64,000 nt of DNA, taken from NCBI GenBank assembly GCA_013112635.1, contig JABFGF010000014.1:1-64000 (forward strand), given 5' to 3'. Source of the DNA: Calditrichota bacterium (GTDB lineage Bacteria; Calditrichota; Calditrichia; Calditrichales; J004). Numbering within the stretch: the stretch's first letter is position 1; each line of letters starts with the position of its first letter. Position numbers and translations under genes: made by a program. Under the pieces are notes generated by a model that had not been told where the DNA came from, made no database searches, and was given only the letters and a program-made list of their open reading frames with translations. Positions 7,654 through 15,667 of this stretch are shown here, piece after piece.

Positions 7654-8745
7654 ATGGCTGGAGAAAAAAAAGAAACGCAGTTATTAATTCCATCTGAAGA
7701 CCCACATAATATTCAAGCAACCAAATATTATATTTTTAATGAAACTGGTAATATTATGATGGCATCAACAGAAGAAAATTCAAAAGACATAGAGCAATCG
7801 GTTAGGGATGTTTTTGCAGAAGTATCTGTTTTTTTTGCTGCAATGACCCGGGCAATAACAACTACTACAAACCCTAAAACTGATGAGCCATATTCAATTT
7901 ATAATTATACGGCTCTGGAGAAAATTTTAGGTGGATCAGGCCTTTTTGCATGGGTAACAAAAGAAGATATTGAACACAAAACAAAATCATTTGGATTAAC
8001 ATTTAGTAAAGAACTAATTGAAGGATTGCTTGGTTTGGCCACGGGTGCTGGAGCATTATCGTTCGCACAGGGAATGCTATCATCAATAGGACAAGAAGGT
8101 TTAAAAATTGGTGCTGACACCTCGGACACAGATAGTTCTGTCGCAAATATTGTTTTTGTGTGTGAGTATCTTTTGGGCATGCCACTTGTGACTGTAATAG
8201 TTGTTTATATAAATGTACATGATCATAAAGCATCTTTAGAAATAGGCCCTTGTTTTAAGGCAGAAGAGGCGGAAAGCACATGGCATATGCACAAAGATAC
8301 TTACCTATTTGTAACACCAAAATTTATCAAGCAATTTTCAAGCGATTTAGAATCAGTAGCAGAAAGTTCGGAGTTTGGTGAATTTGTAGAATATCTCAGA
8401 TCTATTTTATTGGACAAGGTGCGTGTGACAGCAGTAAATAATGATGATGACACTCCTGTTTCTGGGACTTTGCTTACTCGTGGAAGTACATATAAAATTG
8501 TTGGCACAAACCTTGAGAATACAGTAAGTGTTAAACTGGGTGAAAGTGATGTTCTTGATATGGGTGAAGCTTCGGATACTCTTGTAAAGTTCACGGTGAA
8601 GGGTGATGCTCCTGAAACCGACGCGGCACCTATTGCTTTAATAGATGCTGAGGACAATGTATTAGGAAGAACCAGCGGATATGGAATTGGGACATCAGCA
8701 GCACCAACCAGGCCAAATGTAACTGGTAAAAAACCAGCAAAATAA
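7654..8745 (+). CDS. Unknown protein with glycine-rich hydrophobic segment and Ig/TIG-like C-terminus
   Basis: A 363-residue protein with no signal peptide. A central region contains a glycine/alanine-rich segment (LIEGLLGLATGAGALSFAQG, about residues 129-148) and a second hydrophobic strand pair (about 169-190: IVFVCEYLLG then VTVIVVYINV), which could pack in a core or meet a membrane. After a charged linker the C-terminal 110 residues (GTLLTRGSTYKIVGTNLENTVSV and following) resemble an IPT/TIG or bacterial Ig-like beta-sandwich. A Thr/Pro/Lys-rich tail ends the protein. No family was recognised. It follows the nuclease-like gene by 35 bp with a good ribosome site (AAAGGAGCTTAAC-ATG). A joint role is likely, but its nature is unknown. 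Confidence 0.7.
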   Translation: MAGEKKETQLLIPSEDPHNIQATKYYIFNETGNIMMASTEENSKDIEQSVRDVFAEVSVFFAAMTRAITTTTNPKTDEPYSIYNYTALEKILGGSGLFAWVTKEDIEHKTKSFGLTFSKELIEGLLGLATGAGALSFAQGMLSSIGQEGLKIGADTSDTDSSVANIVFVCEYLLGMPLVTVIVVYINVHDHKASLEIGPCFKAEEAESTWHMHKDTYLFVTPKFIKQFSSDLESVAESSEFGEFVEYLRSILLDKVRVTAVNNDDDTPVSGTLLTRGSTYKIVGTNLENTVSVKLGESDVLDMGEASDTLVKFTVKGDAPETDAAPIALIDAEDNVLGRTSGYGIGTSAAPTRPNVTGKKPAK

Positions 8746-8761
8746 CACATCTAATTCATAG

Positions 8762-8787
8762 AAAGCCTGAATCATTTTTCAGGCTTT
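8762..8787. terminator. Bidirectional terminator between the cassette and ligD
   Basis: Perfect 10-bp arms AAAGCCTGAA / TTCAGGCTTT with a 6-nt loop, followed by TTTATTT on the plus strand. It lies between the convergent ends of the two-gene cassette and ligD. Confidence 0.85.
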
Positions 8788-8804
8788 TTTATTTCTTAGG
8801 AAAA

Positions 8805-11102
8805 CTACAAATCAAATCTAAAGCGCATAAAAACAGGTTCCCGCAAAGTTCCATTTGGTGTAGGGGATGCATATTGAACCTCGCACCAAAGTTGTGGTGA
8901 AAGCCAGGTGGTTACTTTCTCATCAATAATTTCATCTTCAATCAACTTAGACGCAGGATCAATTTTCTTTAATTCCGACAGAATTTCTTCCATCTGTCTG
9001 GCGCTCCAACCGGTTCCAACCTTGCCCAAATATTTCAGCCCGTCCTTTTCTTGTTTTGCAATATGAAGCGCGCCAAACAGGGCAGAGCGGTCACCTTTAC
9101 CTTCAGTATAACCAATGATCAAACAATCAATCGTGTTGCGAACTTTAACTTTTGTCCACCCGCTGGTTCTTTTTCCGGGATAATAAAGACTGGTGTTATC
9201 CTTGGCCATAATTCCTTCCAGGCCATGTTCCTTTGCAGCTTTAAAAAGCCCGGGTCCATCTTCAATTGCCTGGCTCATACGGTAGTTGGATTCAGGTTTT
9301 ATCGAATCTTCAAGCCATTCTCTTCGTTGCCATAAAGGTTCATTAATTAAAGGTCTGCCATCTAAATAAAGGCAATCAAATAAGTAGCAAACTGCAGGAT
9401 GTTTTCTCCGGGCTCTTTCAATAGATCCTTCATGTTTTTGAAACATGCGCCGGATGACATCTTTAAAAAGGGGACGACCACTCTCATCAAGACAAACAAT
9501 TTCGCCATCAAACAATGCGGTGGAAATACGAAAGGATTCTTCAGGCAGGCACAGTTCAGGAAATTGTGCAGTAATATCTTTTTGATTTCGGCTTAAAATT
9601 CTAACCGCACCATCTTCAATTGAAATCATGGCCCGGATACCATCCCATTTTACTTCATAGATTTGATCTTCTCCGACCGGAACTTTCTTGTCACTTTCAG
9701 CAAGCATCGGCAAAATGGGTTGATCCAGATAATCAATCTGCGGATTTTCCACACGCTCCAAAAGCCATTGATTATTGCCTGTATCATGAATTCTATATTC
9801 CGCGCTTAAGGCCTTACTTTGCAATCGAAAATAAAAACCGTTCTTTTTGGTCTTGCTGATTTGGTATTTTCCACGCGCATAAATCCACATGTCTCCACCG
9901 CCATATTCATCTTTTGGGATTGTGCCGTGAAAATCCAAATATTTTAACGGATGATCTTCTGTTTGAACGGCCAACCGTTTTATACCTGGTCGTGGAGGCA
10001 AGCCTTTGGGAACAGCCCAGCTTTTTAAAACTCCATCTTGTTCGAGCCTCAAATCATAATGCAAGCGTGATGCATGATGGCGGTGAACCACAAATGCATT
10101 CCCTTGTCCCGCAGGATATTCTTCGCCTGGCTCTGGCGTTTTAGTGAACTCACGTTTTTCTTTATATTTTTTTAATGAGCCGACATTTTTTGGTTTTCCT
10201 GCAGATACAGATTTTGTTCTTTTTGTATGAAGCTCTGTGCTGTATGCGCCAATGGATTCCCAGGCATCACCTTCTTCTAAAACCAGGTCTAACGCGTTGT
10301 GGATTGTATAATCTGAAATGGCTTTTGTTTGCTCCAGCTTTTCCCAGGTAATTGGCATGGAAACGGGTGCCTTGGGAAAAGCGCGTAAACTATAGGGTGA
10401 GATTATTGTTTGCGAGCCGCGGTTTCGATAAATATCGATTAGTACTTTTTCCGTTCGGGCGTTTTTCTGAATTTTTAATGTGGTAGTTTTTGGATATTTC
10501 TTTACAAAAGATTTACCGATTTCCAGGGTAGCCACGGCAATATCACCATAGCTGTATTTTGCTTCAATCGGTGCTACAATATGAACGCTTTTACGTCCGG
10601 TAGTTTTTACAAAGGGTATATAGCCATAGCTTTCCAGATGTCTTTTTACATCGAATGACATTTCAATAATATTTGAAAAGGGAAAGCCATCTGGTGGGTC
10701 GAGATCAAGTACAAAATAATCAGGTTTATCAAAATCCGGTTGCCGGCTCTGGGCCTGGTGGATTTCAATGGCAGCAAGGTTGGCCGTCCAAACAAGGGTA
10801 GCATCATTTATGGCAATGATATAATTCTTTTTCTCTTTACCAAGTTTTGCAGATTCAATCCAGTCCGGGGCATATTGCGGTTTGTTTTTTGTAAAAAAAG
10901 ATTCGCTGTCAATTCCATCGGGGTAGCGAATAAAAGAAAGGGCACGGCCTTTAATATGGCGGAGCAGAGTAGGTGCAATCTTGAGATAATATTGAATAAT
11001 CTCAGCTTTGACGATTTGATCATCCGGGTAAAGTGTCTTATCCAGATTGGTCAGGTCAATTTTGTGTTTGCCAATTTCAACAAGTTGTTTGTTTTTTGCC
11101 AT
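8805..11102 (-). CDS. ligD: ATP-dependent DNA ligase D, Pol-PE-Lig order
   Basis: Multifunctional NHEJ enzyme that processes and seals broken ends held by Ku. Residues about 10-260 are the primase-polymerase domain, with catalytic DLDPP (Asp133, Asp135) and Asp223 in VLIDIYRN; the nucleotide-binding segment reads TTGRKSVHIVAPI. Residues about 330-440 are the 3'-phosphoesterase domain, with the HHASRLHYDLRLE signature (His342, His348, Asp350). The ligase domain follows, with motif I VKWDG (adenylated Lys485), then the OB fold ending LWCEVQYASPTPNG. The domain order is that of mycobacterial LigD, not Pseudomonas (PE-Lig-Pol). Length 765 is normal. It is transcribed alone and lies 4.2 kb upstream of ku on the same strand. 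A partial copy of its 3' end lies at 6649-6746. Confidence 0.97.
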   Translation of the reverse strand: MAKNKQLVEIGKHKIDLTNLDKTLYPDDQIVKAEIIQYYLKIAPTLLRHIKGRALSFIRYPDGIDSESFFTKNKPQYAPDWIESAKLGKEKKNYIIAINDATLVWTANLAAIEIHQAQSRQPDFDKPDYFVLDLDPPDGFPFSNIIEMSFDVKRHLESYGYIPFVKTTGRKSVHIVAPIEAKYSYGDIAVATLEIGKSFVKKYPKTTTLKIQKNARTEKVLIDIYRNRGSQTIISPYSLRAFPKAPVSMPITWEKLEQTKAISDYTIHNALDLVLEEGDAWESIGAYSTELHTKRTKSVSAGKPKNVGSLKKYKEKREFTKTPEPGEEYPAGQGNAFVVHRHHASRLHYDLRLEQDGVLKSWAVPKGLPPRPGIKRLAVQTEDHPLKYLDFHGTIPKDEYGGGDMWIYARGKYQISKTKKNGFYFRLQSKALSAEYRIHDTGNNQWLLERVENPQIDYLDQPILPMLAESDKKVPVGEDQIYEVKWDGIRAMISIEDGAVRILSRNQKDITAQFPELCLPEESFRISTALFDGEIVCLDESGRPLFKDVIRRMFQKHEGSIERARRKHPAVCYLFDCLYLDGRPLINEPLWQRREWLEDSIKPESNYRMSQAIEDGPGLFKAAKEHGLEGIMAKDNTSLYYPGKRTSGWTKVKVRNTIDCLIIGYTEGKGDRSALFGALHIAKQEKDGLKYLGKVGTGWSARQMEEILSELKKIDPASKLIEDEIIDEKVTTWLSPQLWCEVQYASPTPNGTLREPVFMRFRFDL

Positions 11103-11302
11103 GACTCAAAAGTACCATACTTAATTGATTTGAATATAAAAAAAATTCATTAAATAACCTGAGTTCGGTCAATCTGAAAACAATAGTTTGAATTTTTAAT
11201 AGAGCAATATTTGCGCTACGTGGTATATAAATACACTACTTATGTTTCAATGAAAAAATAAAAGATTCTTATAGTCTATTGTTTTTTATGTGTTTAACTC
11301 GT

Positions 11303-11341
11303 TGGCACGTTTATTGACATATTGAGATCGGAATGTATAAT
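11303..11341 (+). promoter_or_regulatory. Promoter with overlapping sigma-70 and sigma-54-like elements
   Basis: TTGACA (11314-11319) and TATAAT (11336-11341) with a 16-bp spacer are consensus sigma-70 elements. Overlapping them, TGGCACG-N4-TTGAC (11303-11318) resembles the sigma-54 -24/-12 element, except that the essential -12 GC is GA. They lie just before the small gene at 11359; the predicted sigma-70 start would leave a leader of only about 10 bases. Confidence 0.5.
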
Positions 11342-11358
11342 CAAAAAGGATATTGATC

Positions 11359-11556
11359 ATGCAAAATCAAAATTTAGTTTCGAGAAAAAATGGCTCCATG
11401 GATGAGCTGGTTTATATTTGCCATAAAAGATCGGGTTTATTTTGGGGAGGTTTCAAAACGGGCTGGATAAAAAACAAAGTACGCAGCCTAAAATTTCCAA
11501 TAAGAGAAGCTGAGGATTTTCTCAAAAATATAAACTATGCAAGGATAATAAAATAA
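11359..11556 (+). CDS. Small basic protein of unknown function
   Basis: A 65-residue basic protein with a charged N-terminus, the segment CHKRSGLFWGGFKTGWIKNKV, and an amphipathic C-terminal helix. The ATG at 11359 was chosen over the TTG six bases earlier because AAAAGGA lies 8-14 bases upstream. No family recognised. It may be co-transcribed with the lipoprotein gene that starts 42 bp later, and it lies directly after a consensus sigma-70 promoter, which supports it being real. Confidence 0.55.
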   Translation: MQNQNLVSRKNGSMDELVYICHKRSGLFWGGFKTGWIKNKVRSLKFPIREAEDFLKNINYARIIK

Positions 11557-11597
11557 ATATATTGAAAATTAAAAATATAAATAAGGAGAGCAAAGTG

Positions 11598-12281
11598 ATG
11601 AAAGTTATGAAATCATTGTTAATATTAAGTTTTTTAAGTTTTATTTTAGTGAATTGTTCGGAATCAACATCTCCAACGCCAACGGAAGGCTCAATTAAAA
11701 TAAGTATCAGAAATGGCTCTAGTACTTTCGCTAAAACGACTTCCACAATCACGATTACTGAAGCCCGTATTGTAATTGATGAAATTGAGTTTGAAAGCAG
11801 TCTTGGTGATTCATTGGATTTTGAGTTTGAACAGCCTTTTATTCAGGATTTGGTAAGCGGAAATAATCTCCATGAAATAGAGTCAGTTGAAGTCCCATTT
11901 GGCAGCTATAAAGAAACAGAAATTGAAATTGATGACCTTGACCCTAAAGATGGTGATGTGTATGCCCAGAATCCTGTGCTACAGGATATAAGTGTTCTTG
12001 TTAAAGGATTTGTAAATGGCGATTCCAGCGAGGCTTTTGTTTTTACAAGTGACATTGAAGCTGAACAGGAAAAAGAATTTGATCAACCGCTTGTTTTAGA
12101 TGAAAACTCACCATCAACAAATATAGTTATTTCCGTTGATATTGCCGGATGGTTTATAAATGATCAGGGACAAGATTTAGATCCAAGGATATCTGAAAAC
12201 CGCAGTATAATTGAAGATAATATTGAAGCTTCGTTTGAAATCTTTGAAGACGAAGATGATGATGGTGAAGATGATGATTAG
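11598..12281 (+). CDS. DUF4382-like lipoprotein
   Basis: A 227-residue lipoprotein: the signal segment LLILSFLSFILVNC has Cys as the lipidation site, followed by a Ser/Thr/Pro-rich linker. The mature part begins GSIKISIRNGSS and contains TITITEARIVIDEIEFE and a conserved glycine-bounded SYKETEIEID strand, a layout like the DUF4382 beta-sandwich family of surface lipoproteins. The last 20 residues are nearly all Asp/Glu, which could bind cations. The start at 11598 (with AAGGAGAGCAAAGTG before it) gives a proper signal peptide, unlike the upstream ATG at 11562. Function unknown. Confidence 0.75.
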   Translation: MKVMKSLLILSFLSFILVNCSESTSPTPTEGSIKISIRNGSSTFAKTTSTITITEARIVIDEIEFESSLGDSLDFEFEQPFIQDLVSGNNLHEIESVEVPFGSYKETEIEIDDLDPKDGDVYAQNPVLQDISVLVKGFVNGDSSEAFVFTSDIEAEQEKEFDQPLVLDENSPSTNIVISVDIAGWFINDQGQDLDPRISENRSIIEDNIEASFEIFEDEDDDGEDDD

Positions 12282-12315
12282 AATTTACACAAAACTTAAC
12301 TTTTAATTCAAAAAT

Positions 12316-12343
12316 GCCTGGGATTCTATTCACGGCTTTTTTT
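12316..12343 (+). terminator. Possible terminator after the DUF4382-like gene
   Basis: A short imperfect stem (GCCTG / CA-C-GGC with a bulged C) followed by seven T residues, 35 bp past the stop. The stem is weak and the call rests mostly on the T-run and position. Confidence 0.35.
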
Positions 12344-12409
12344 ATTAGTAAATTATATACATAGCATTTTTTGTTTTATTGTATTCAAGAAAGATGCTAA
12401 TTTAGCATT

Positions 12410-13135
12410 ATGAAAAAAGATAAAATATTCTCCACACCAACGGATCCACTTGTAAAATTTACATTTGATAAACATGTGGCCGATGTTTTCCCGGATATGA
12501 TTGAACGGTCGGTTCCAGGTTACACAACCACCATTGCTATGATTGGTGTATTGGCCGGCCAACATGTAACATCTAATTCAAATTGTTATGATTTAGGGAG
12601 TTCGTTGGGTGCGGCAACATTGGCTATGCGTCATCATATAAACCAGGAAAATGTAAAAATTATTGCGGTGGATAATTCGCTGGCAATGATTGAAAAATCC
12701 CAAAAAATTATTGATCGTGATCCTTCATCCACTAAAGTTGAACTGGTTCTTGATAATATCTTGGATATTGAGATTGAGAATGCCTCGGTTTGTGTGCTGA
12801 ACTTTACCCTGCAGTTTCTAAAACTTGAAGACCGAAAAAAAATGATCCAAAAAATATATGATGGATTGTTACCCGGTGGAATTTTGGTTTTATCTGAAAA
12901 GATAGTTTTTGATAAATCTGATGAACAGAAAAGCCAGGTTGAGTGGCATCATGCTTTTAAAAAAGCCAACGGTTATAGCGATCTTGAAGTTGCCCAAAAA
13001 CGCACAGCTTTAGAAAACGTTCTCATCCCGGAAACACTGGATAAAAATAAAGAACGCTTATATGAAGCAGGATTTGAAAAAGTGAACCTCTGGTTTCAAT
13101 GTTTTAATTTTGTTTCGCTTGTTGCAGAAAAGTAA
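12410..13135 (+). CDS. cmoA: Carboxy-S-adenosyl-L-methionine synthase
   Basis: CmoA converts SAM and prephenate to carboxy-SAM, the donor CmoB uses to make 5-oxyacetyl-uridine at tRNA position 34. The sequence matches E. coli CmoA over its whole length: FTFDKHVADVFPDMIERSVPGY at the start, YDLGSSLGAATLAMR as SAM motif I, VLNFTLQFL, GGILVLSEK, ANGYSDLEVAQKR, and LWFQCFNFVSLVA at the end. Length 241 is normal. cmoB starts about 580 bp downstream on the same strand; one minus-strand gene lies between them. Together they indicate that this organism makes the cmo5U/mcmo5U wobble modification. Confidence 0.95.
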   Translation: MKKDKIFSTPTDPLVKFTFDKHVADVFPDMIERSVPGYTTTIAMIGVLAGQHVTSNSNCYDLGSSLGAATLAMRHHINQENVKIIAVDNSLAMIEKSQKIIDRDPSSTKVELVLDNILDIEIENASVCVLNFTLQFLKLEDRKKMIQKIYDGLLPGGILVLSEKIVFDKSDEQKSQVEWHHAFKKANGYSDLEVAQKRTALENVLIPETLDKNKERLYEAGFEKVNLWFQCFNFVSLVAEK

Positions 13136-13147
13136 ATAATTATTCGG

Positions 13148-13612
13148 TTAAAAATCAATTGACTTTTGAGGTTCTTTTTTACTTAGTTCAAGATATTTTT
13201 TTTGGTCATTTTTTATTACAATAATTTTATTTATTTGATCTTCAAATAACTCATGTAAAATTGAATTATTAATCTGAATCTTTTTGGGCTCTTCAAATTT
13301 TGTTGTGAAGTACACACGCACCGCCTCATCTTCAACATGAATCTTGTCATAATTTAGTTTTAATTTTTTGTCGTTGATTAATATCTCTACCTTGGACTGG
13401 CAATATTTATTTACTGCATTTTCATATTCTATGTTAATTACACTTTTCTTTACAGCCCGGTTTAAATCATTCTTATCAATTTTAATTTGAATTTCAATCA
13501 AATCAGAAGCTTTATTAAATTGTATCCATGTATAGCTAAAAAAGAAATCATGTGCCTGGATATAACTTACTCCCAGAAAAATGAGTAGAATAAAGTATTT
13601 TTTGTTATTCAT
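13148..13612 (-). CDS. Exported DUF6702-like protein
   Basis: A 154-residue secreted or periplasmic protein. The start at 13612 gives MNNKKYFILLIFLG...IQAHDFFFS, a clean signal peptide, with AAGGATAACC before the ATG; the longer frame lacks both. The pattern HDFFFSYTWIQFN, IEIQIKIDKNDLNRAV and VRVYFTTKFEEPKKIQI resembles the DUF6702 family common in Bacteroidota. No catalytic motif is visible. It lies antisense between cmoA and cmoB, 12 bp after the cmoA stop, and divergent from cmoB. Confidence 0.65.
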   Translation of the reverse strand: MNNKKYFILLIFLGVSYIQAHDFFFSYTWIQFNKASDLIEIQIKIDKNDLNRAVKKSVINIEYENAVNKYCQSKVEILINDKKLKLNYDKIHVEDEAVRVYFTTKFEEPKKIQINNSILHELFEDQINKIIVIKNDQKKYLELSKKEPQKSIDF

Positions 13613-13720
13613 GGTTATCCTTGGATAAAGTGATAGGTCTATGATTGTATTTTTGGTATTGCATATCAAATGATAGTTAAGAAAAAACAGGTTTTTATTA
13701 ACAATTAAATTAACGGTTAT

Positions 13721-14707
13721 ATGCTAACTCTTGAAAAACTCATTTCGAACTATAGAAATCCGGATCTAATTAACTTTCTCCAAAAATTTGATGAAGAAAA
13801 AAACAATTATTTTTCACAAAAATATCATGGCGATTTTGAGAAATGGGAGGCAGCGCTAAGGAAACTGCATCAACTTTTCCCAATTGAGAACGAAAAAAAC
13901 AATTTTGATATTTCGTCGGATAGAATAAGGATTAGTGACAAAAATAATCTGAACGATGATGATGCAAAAGAATTTACAGCTGCCCTGAAACAATTTATGC
14001 CGTGGCGAAAAGGGCCCTATGAAATATGCGGCATCAATATTGATACGGAGTGGCGTTCCGATTGGAAATGGCAAAGGCTGCAAAATCATATTTCAGATTT
14101 GTCCGGCCGCAATGTGTTGGATATCGGCTGTGGAAATGGCTACCATTGCTGGCGTATGTTGGCTTCCGGTGCGAAATCGGTTTTAGGCATAGAACCAATG
14201 CTTCATTTTGTAATGCAGTTTAATGTGGTGAAAAGCTTCTTACCTTTTGACAATATTGAAATTTTGCCTTTACGGATTGAGGATTTACCAAAGAATCTAA
14301 AGGCTTTTGATACCGTTTTCTCTATGGGCGTTTTGTACCACCGTCGTTCACCGATTGATCATTTATATGAATTGAAGGAGCTGACGCAAAACGGTGGAGA
14401 AGTGGTTCTGGAAACACTTGTTATTGATGGTGAAAAAGGGGCAACGCTGGTCCCTGATGGCCGATATGCAAAGATGCGAAATGTCTGGTTTATTCCATCT
14501 GTCTTAACTTTAGAAAGCTGGCTTAAGCGCTGTGGTTATAAAAATATACGCCTGGTGGATGTAACGAAAACATCGATTGAAGAGCAGCGCGTAACTGAAT
14601 GGATGGAATTTGAATCGCTTAAGGAATTTCTGGATCCTACAGATTTAAACAAGACAATCGAAGGGTATCCTGCACCAAAACGTGCAATATTTACTTGTAC
14701 AACTTAA
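13721..14707 (+). CDS. cmoB: tRNA U34 carboxymethyltransferase
   Basis: CmoB transfers the carboxymethyl group of carboxy-SAM to 5-hydroxyuridine-34 of tRNA. A Class I methyltransferase fold is seen: VLDIGCGNGYHCWRMLASG (motif I), FDTVFSMGVLYHRRSPIDHL, GGEVVLETLVIDG, and PDGRYAKMRNVWFIPS, all hallmarks of CmoB. The C-terminus (TEWMEFESLKEFLDP, EGYPAPKRAIF) is also typical. At 328 residues it is close to the E. coli protein. It is directly abutted by the hydrolase gene at 14708 and probably translationally coupled to it. Confidence 0.95.
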   Translation: MLTLEKLISNYRNPDLINFLQKFDEEKNNYFSQKYHGDFEKWEAALRKLHQLFPIENEKNNFDISSDRIRISDKNNLNDDDAKEFTAALKQFMPWRKGPYEICGINIDTEWRSDWKWQRLQNHISDLSGRNVLDIGCGNGYHCWRMLASGAKSVLGIEPMLHFVMQFNVVKSFLPFDNIEILPLRIEDLPKNLKAFDTVFSMGVLYHRRSPIDHLYELKELTQNGGEVVLETLVIDGEKGATLVPDGRYAKMRNVWFIPSVLTLESWLKRCGYKNIRLVDVTKTSIEEQRVTEWMEFESLKEFLDPTDLNKTIEGYPAPKRAIFTCTT

Positions 14708-15667
14708 ATGCCCGGATCAGCAATGATTAAATTAATACTAAAATATTTTGCTTTAATTTTCTCATTACTTCTTTGCGTGATTTTTGTCTGGGCAATTTGG
14801 GAACATAACCGTAACCATCTTGCTGCGCTGGACTTTGGTATTAATGAGATAATTGAGACCAGCAACATCTCTAGCCAGGATTCAATTTATGGTGAACCCC
14901 GTGAATACCAGGAAGTAAACTTATCCGGATCTGCCGGTAATATTAAAATTTATATCAGTCTTCCTTTAATAATTCCTAAAGAGGGTTTACCTGTAATTTT
15001 AATTCTTGGCGGGTTACAAATTCGCCGTTCAAATTTTTCCCTTATCGAAAATCCGGGAAATAATGCCATAGTCATTTATAAATATCCTTACGATGATTCG
15101 GGCTGGTACGACGGTACAGCCTTGTTGGAAATTCCCAAAATCAGAAACGCTGTATTATCTGTTCCGGCGCAGGTTGTGGAAGTTGTTAAGTGGCTAAAGG
15201 AAGAAAGCTGGTGTGACCGACGAAGGGTAAGTATAGCCGGATATAGTTTTGGCGCTTTATTTACACCGGCTGTTTATCGTTTGGCTAATAAATATAGTGT
15301 GCAATTATCGTATGGTGTAATTGCCTACGGTGGTGCGGATATTTATTTGATGCTAAAAGCCAATCTAAAAAAGAATAATTTTTTTACACGCGAAATAATC
15401 GCCCTGTTGGCTTCAACTGCTATTTTTAGTGTTGATCCTGAAAACCATCTACATCATCTGAATAATGAATTCCTGGTTATAAACGGAAACCAGGATAAAC
15501 AAATCCCGGAGGAAAGCTGGTTACTATTACACAATTTATTACCCGAACCCAAAACTGTTTTAATTCTGGATGATGGACATATGCATCCGCGCAAACCGGA
15601 ACTAACCACTAAACTTGTTAACATAAGCAGAGATTGGCTAACTGAAAAAGGTGTGATTAATCATTAA
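14708..15667 (+). CDS. Membrane-anchored alpha/beta hydrolase
   Basis: A 319-residue protein with one N-terminal transmembrane segment (about residues 7-27) and an alpha/beta-hydrolase domain. Candidate triad residues are Ser in AGYSFGA (nucleophile elbow), Asp in GNQDKQIP, and His in DDGHMHP. The segment YPYDDSGWYDG is a lid-like insertion. It starts directly at the cmoB stop, so it is probably translated from the same message, though a link to tRNA modification is not evident. The last 4 bp overlap the convergent lipase-like gene. Substrate unknown. Confidence 0.75.
   Translation: MPGSAMIKLILKYFALIFSLLLCVIFVWAIWEHNRNHLAALDFGINEIIETSNISSQDSIYGEPREYQEVNLSGSAGNIKIYISLPLIIPKEGLPVILILGGLQIRRSNFSLIENPGNNAIVIYKYPYDDSGWYDGTALLEIPKIRNAVLSVPAQVVEVVKWLKEESWCDRRRVSIAGYSFGALFTPAVYRLANKYSVQLSYGVIAYGGADIYLMLKANLKKNNFFTREIIALLASTAIFSVDPENHLHHLNNEFLVINGNQDKQIPEESWLLLHNLLPEPKTVLILDDGHMHPRKPELTTKLVNISRDWLTEKGVINH

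Noticed and set aside
6649-8893. Prophage or IS element as the source of the cassette
   Set aside because: No integrase, transposase, terminal inverted repeats or phage structural genes; the only repeat is the coding end of ligD.
10740-11153. 137-codon ORF antisense to ligD
   Set aside because: It lies wholly opposite the conserved polymerase domain of ligD, which explains its length; no ribosome site or recognisable domain.
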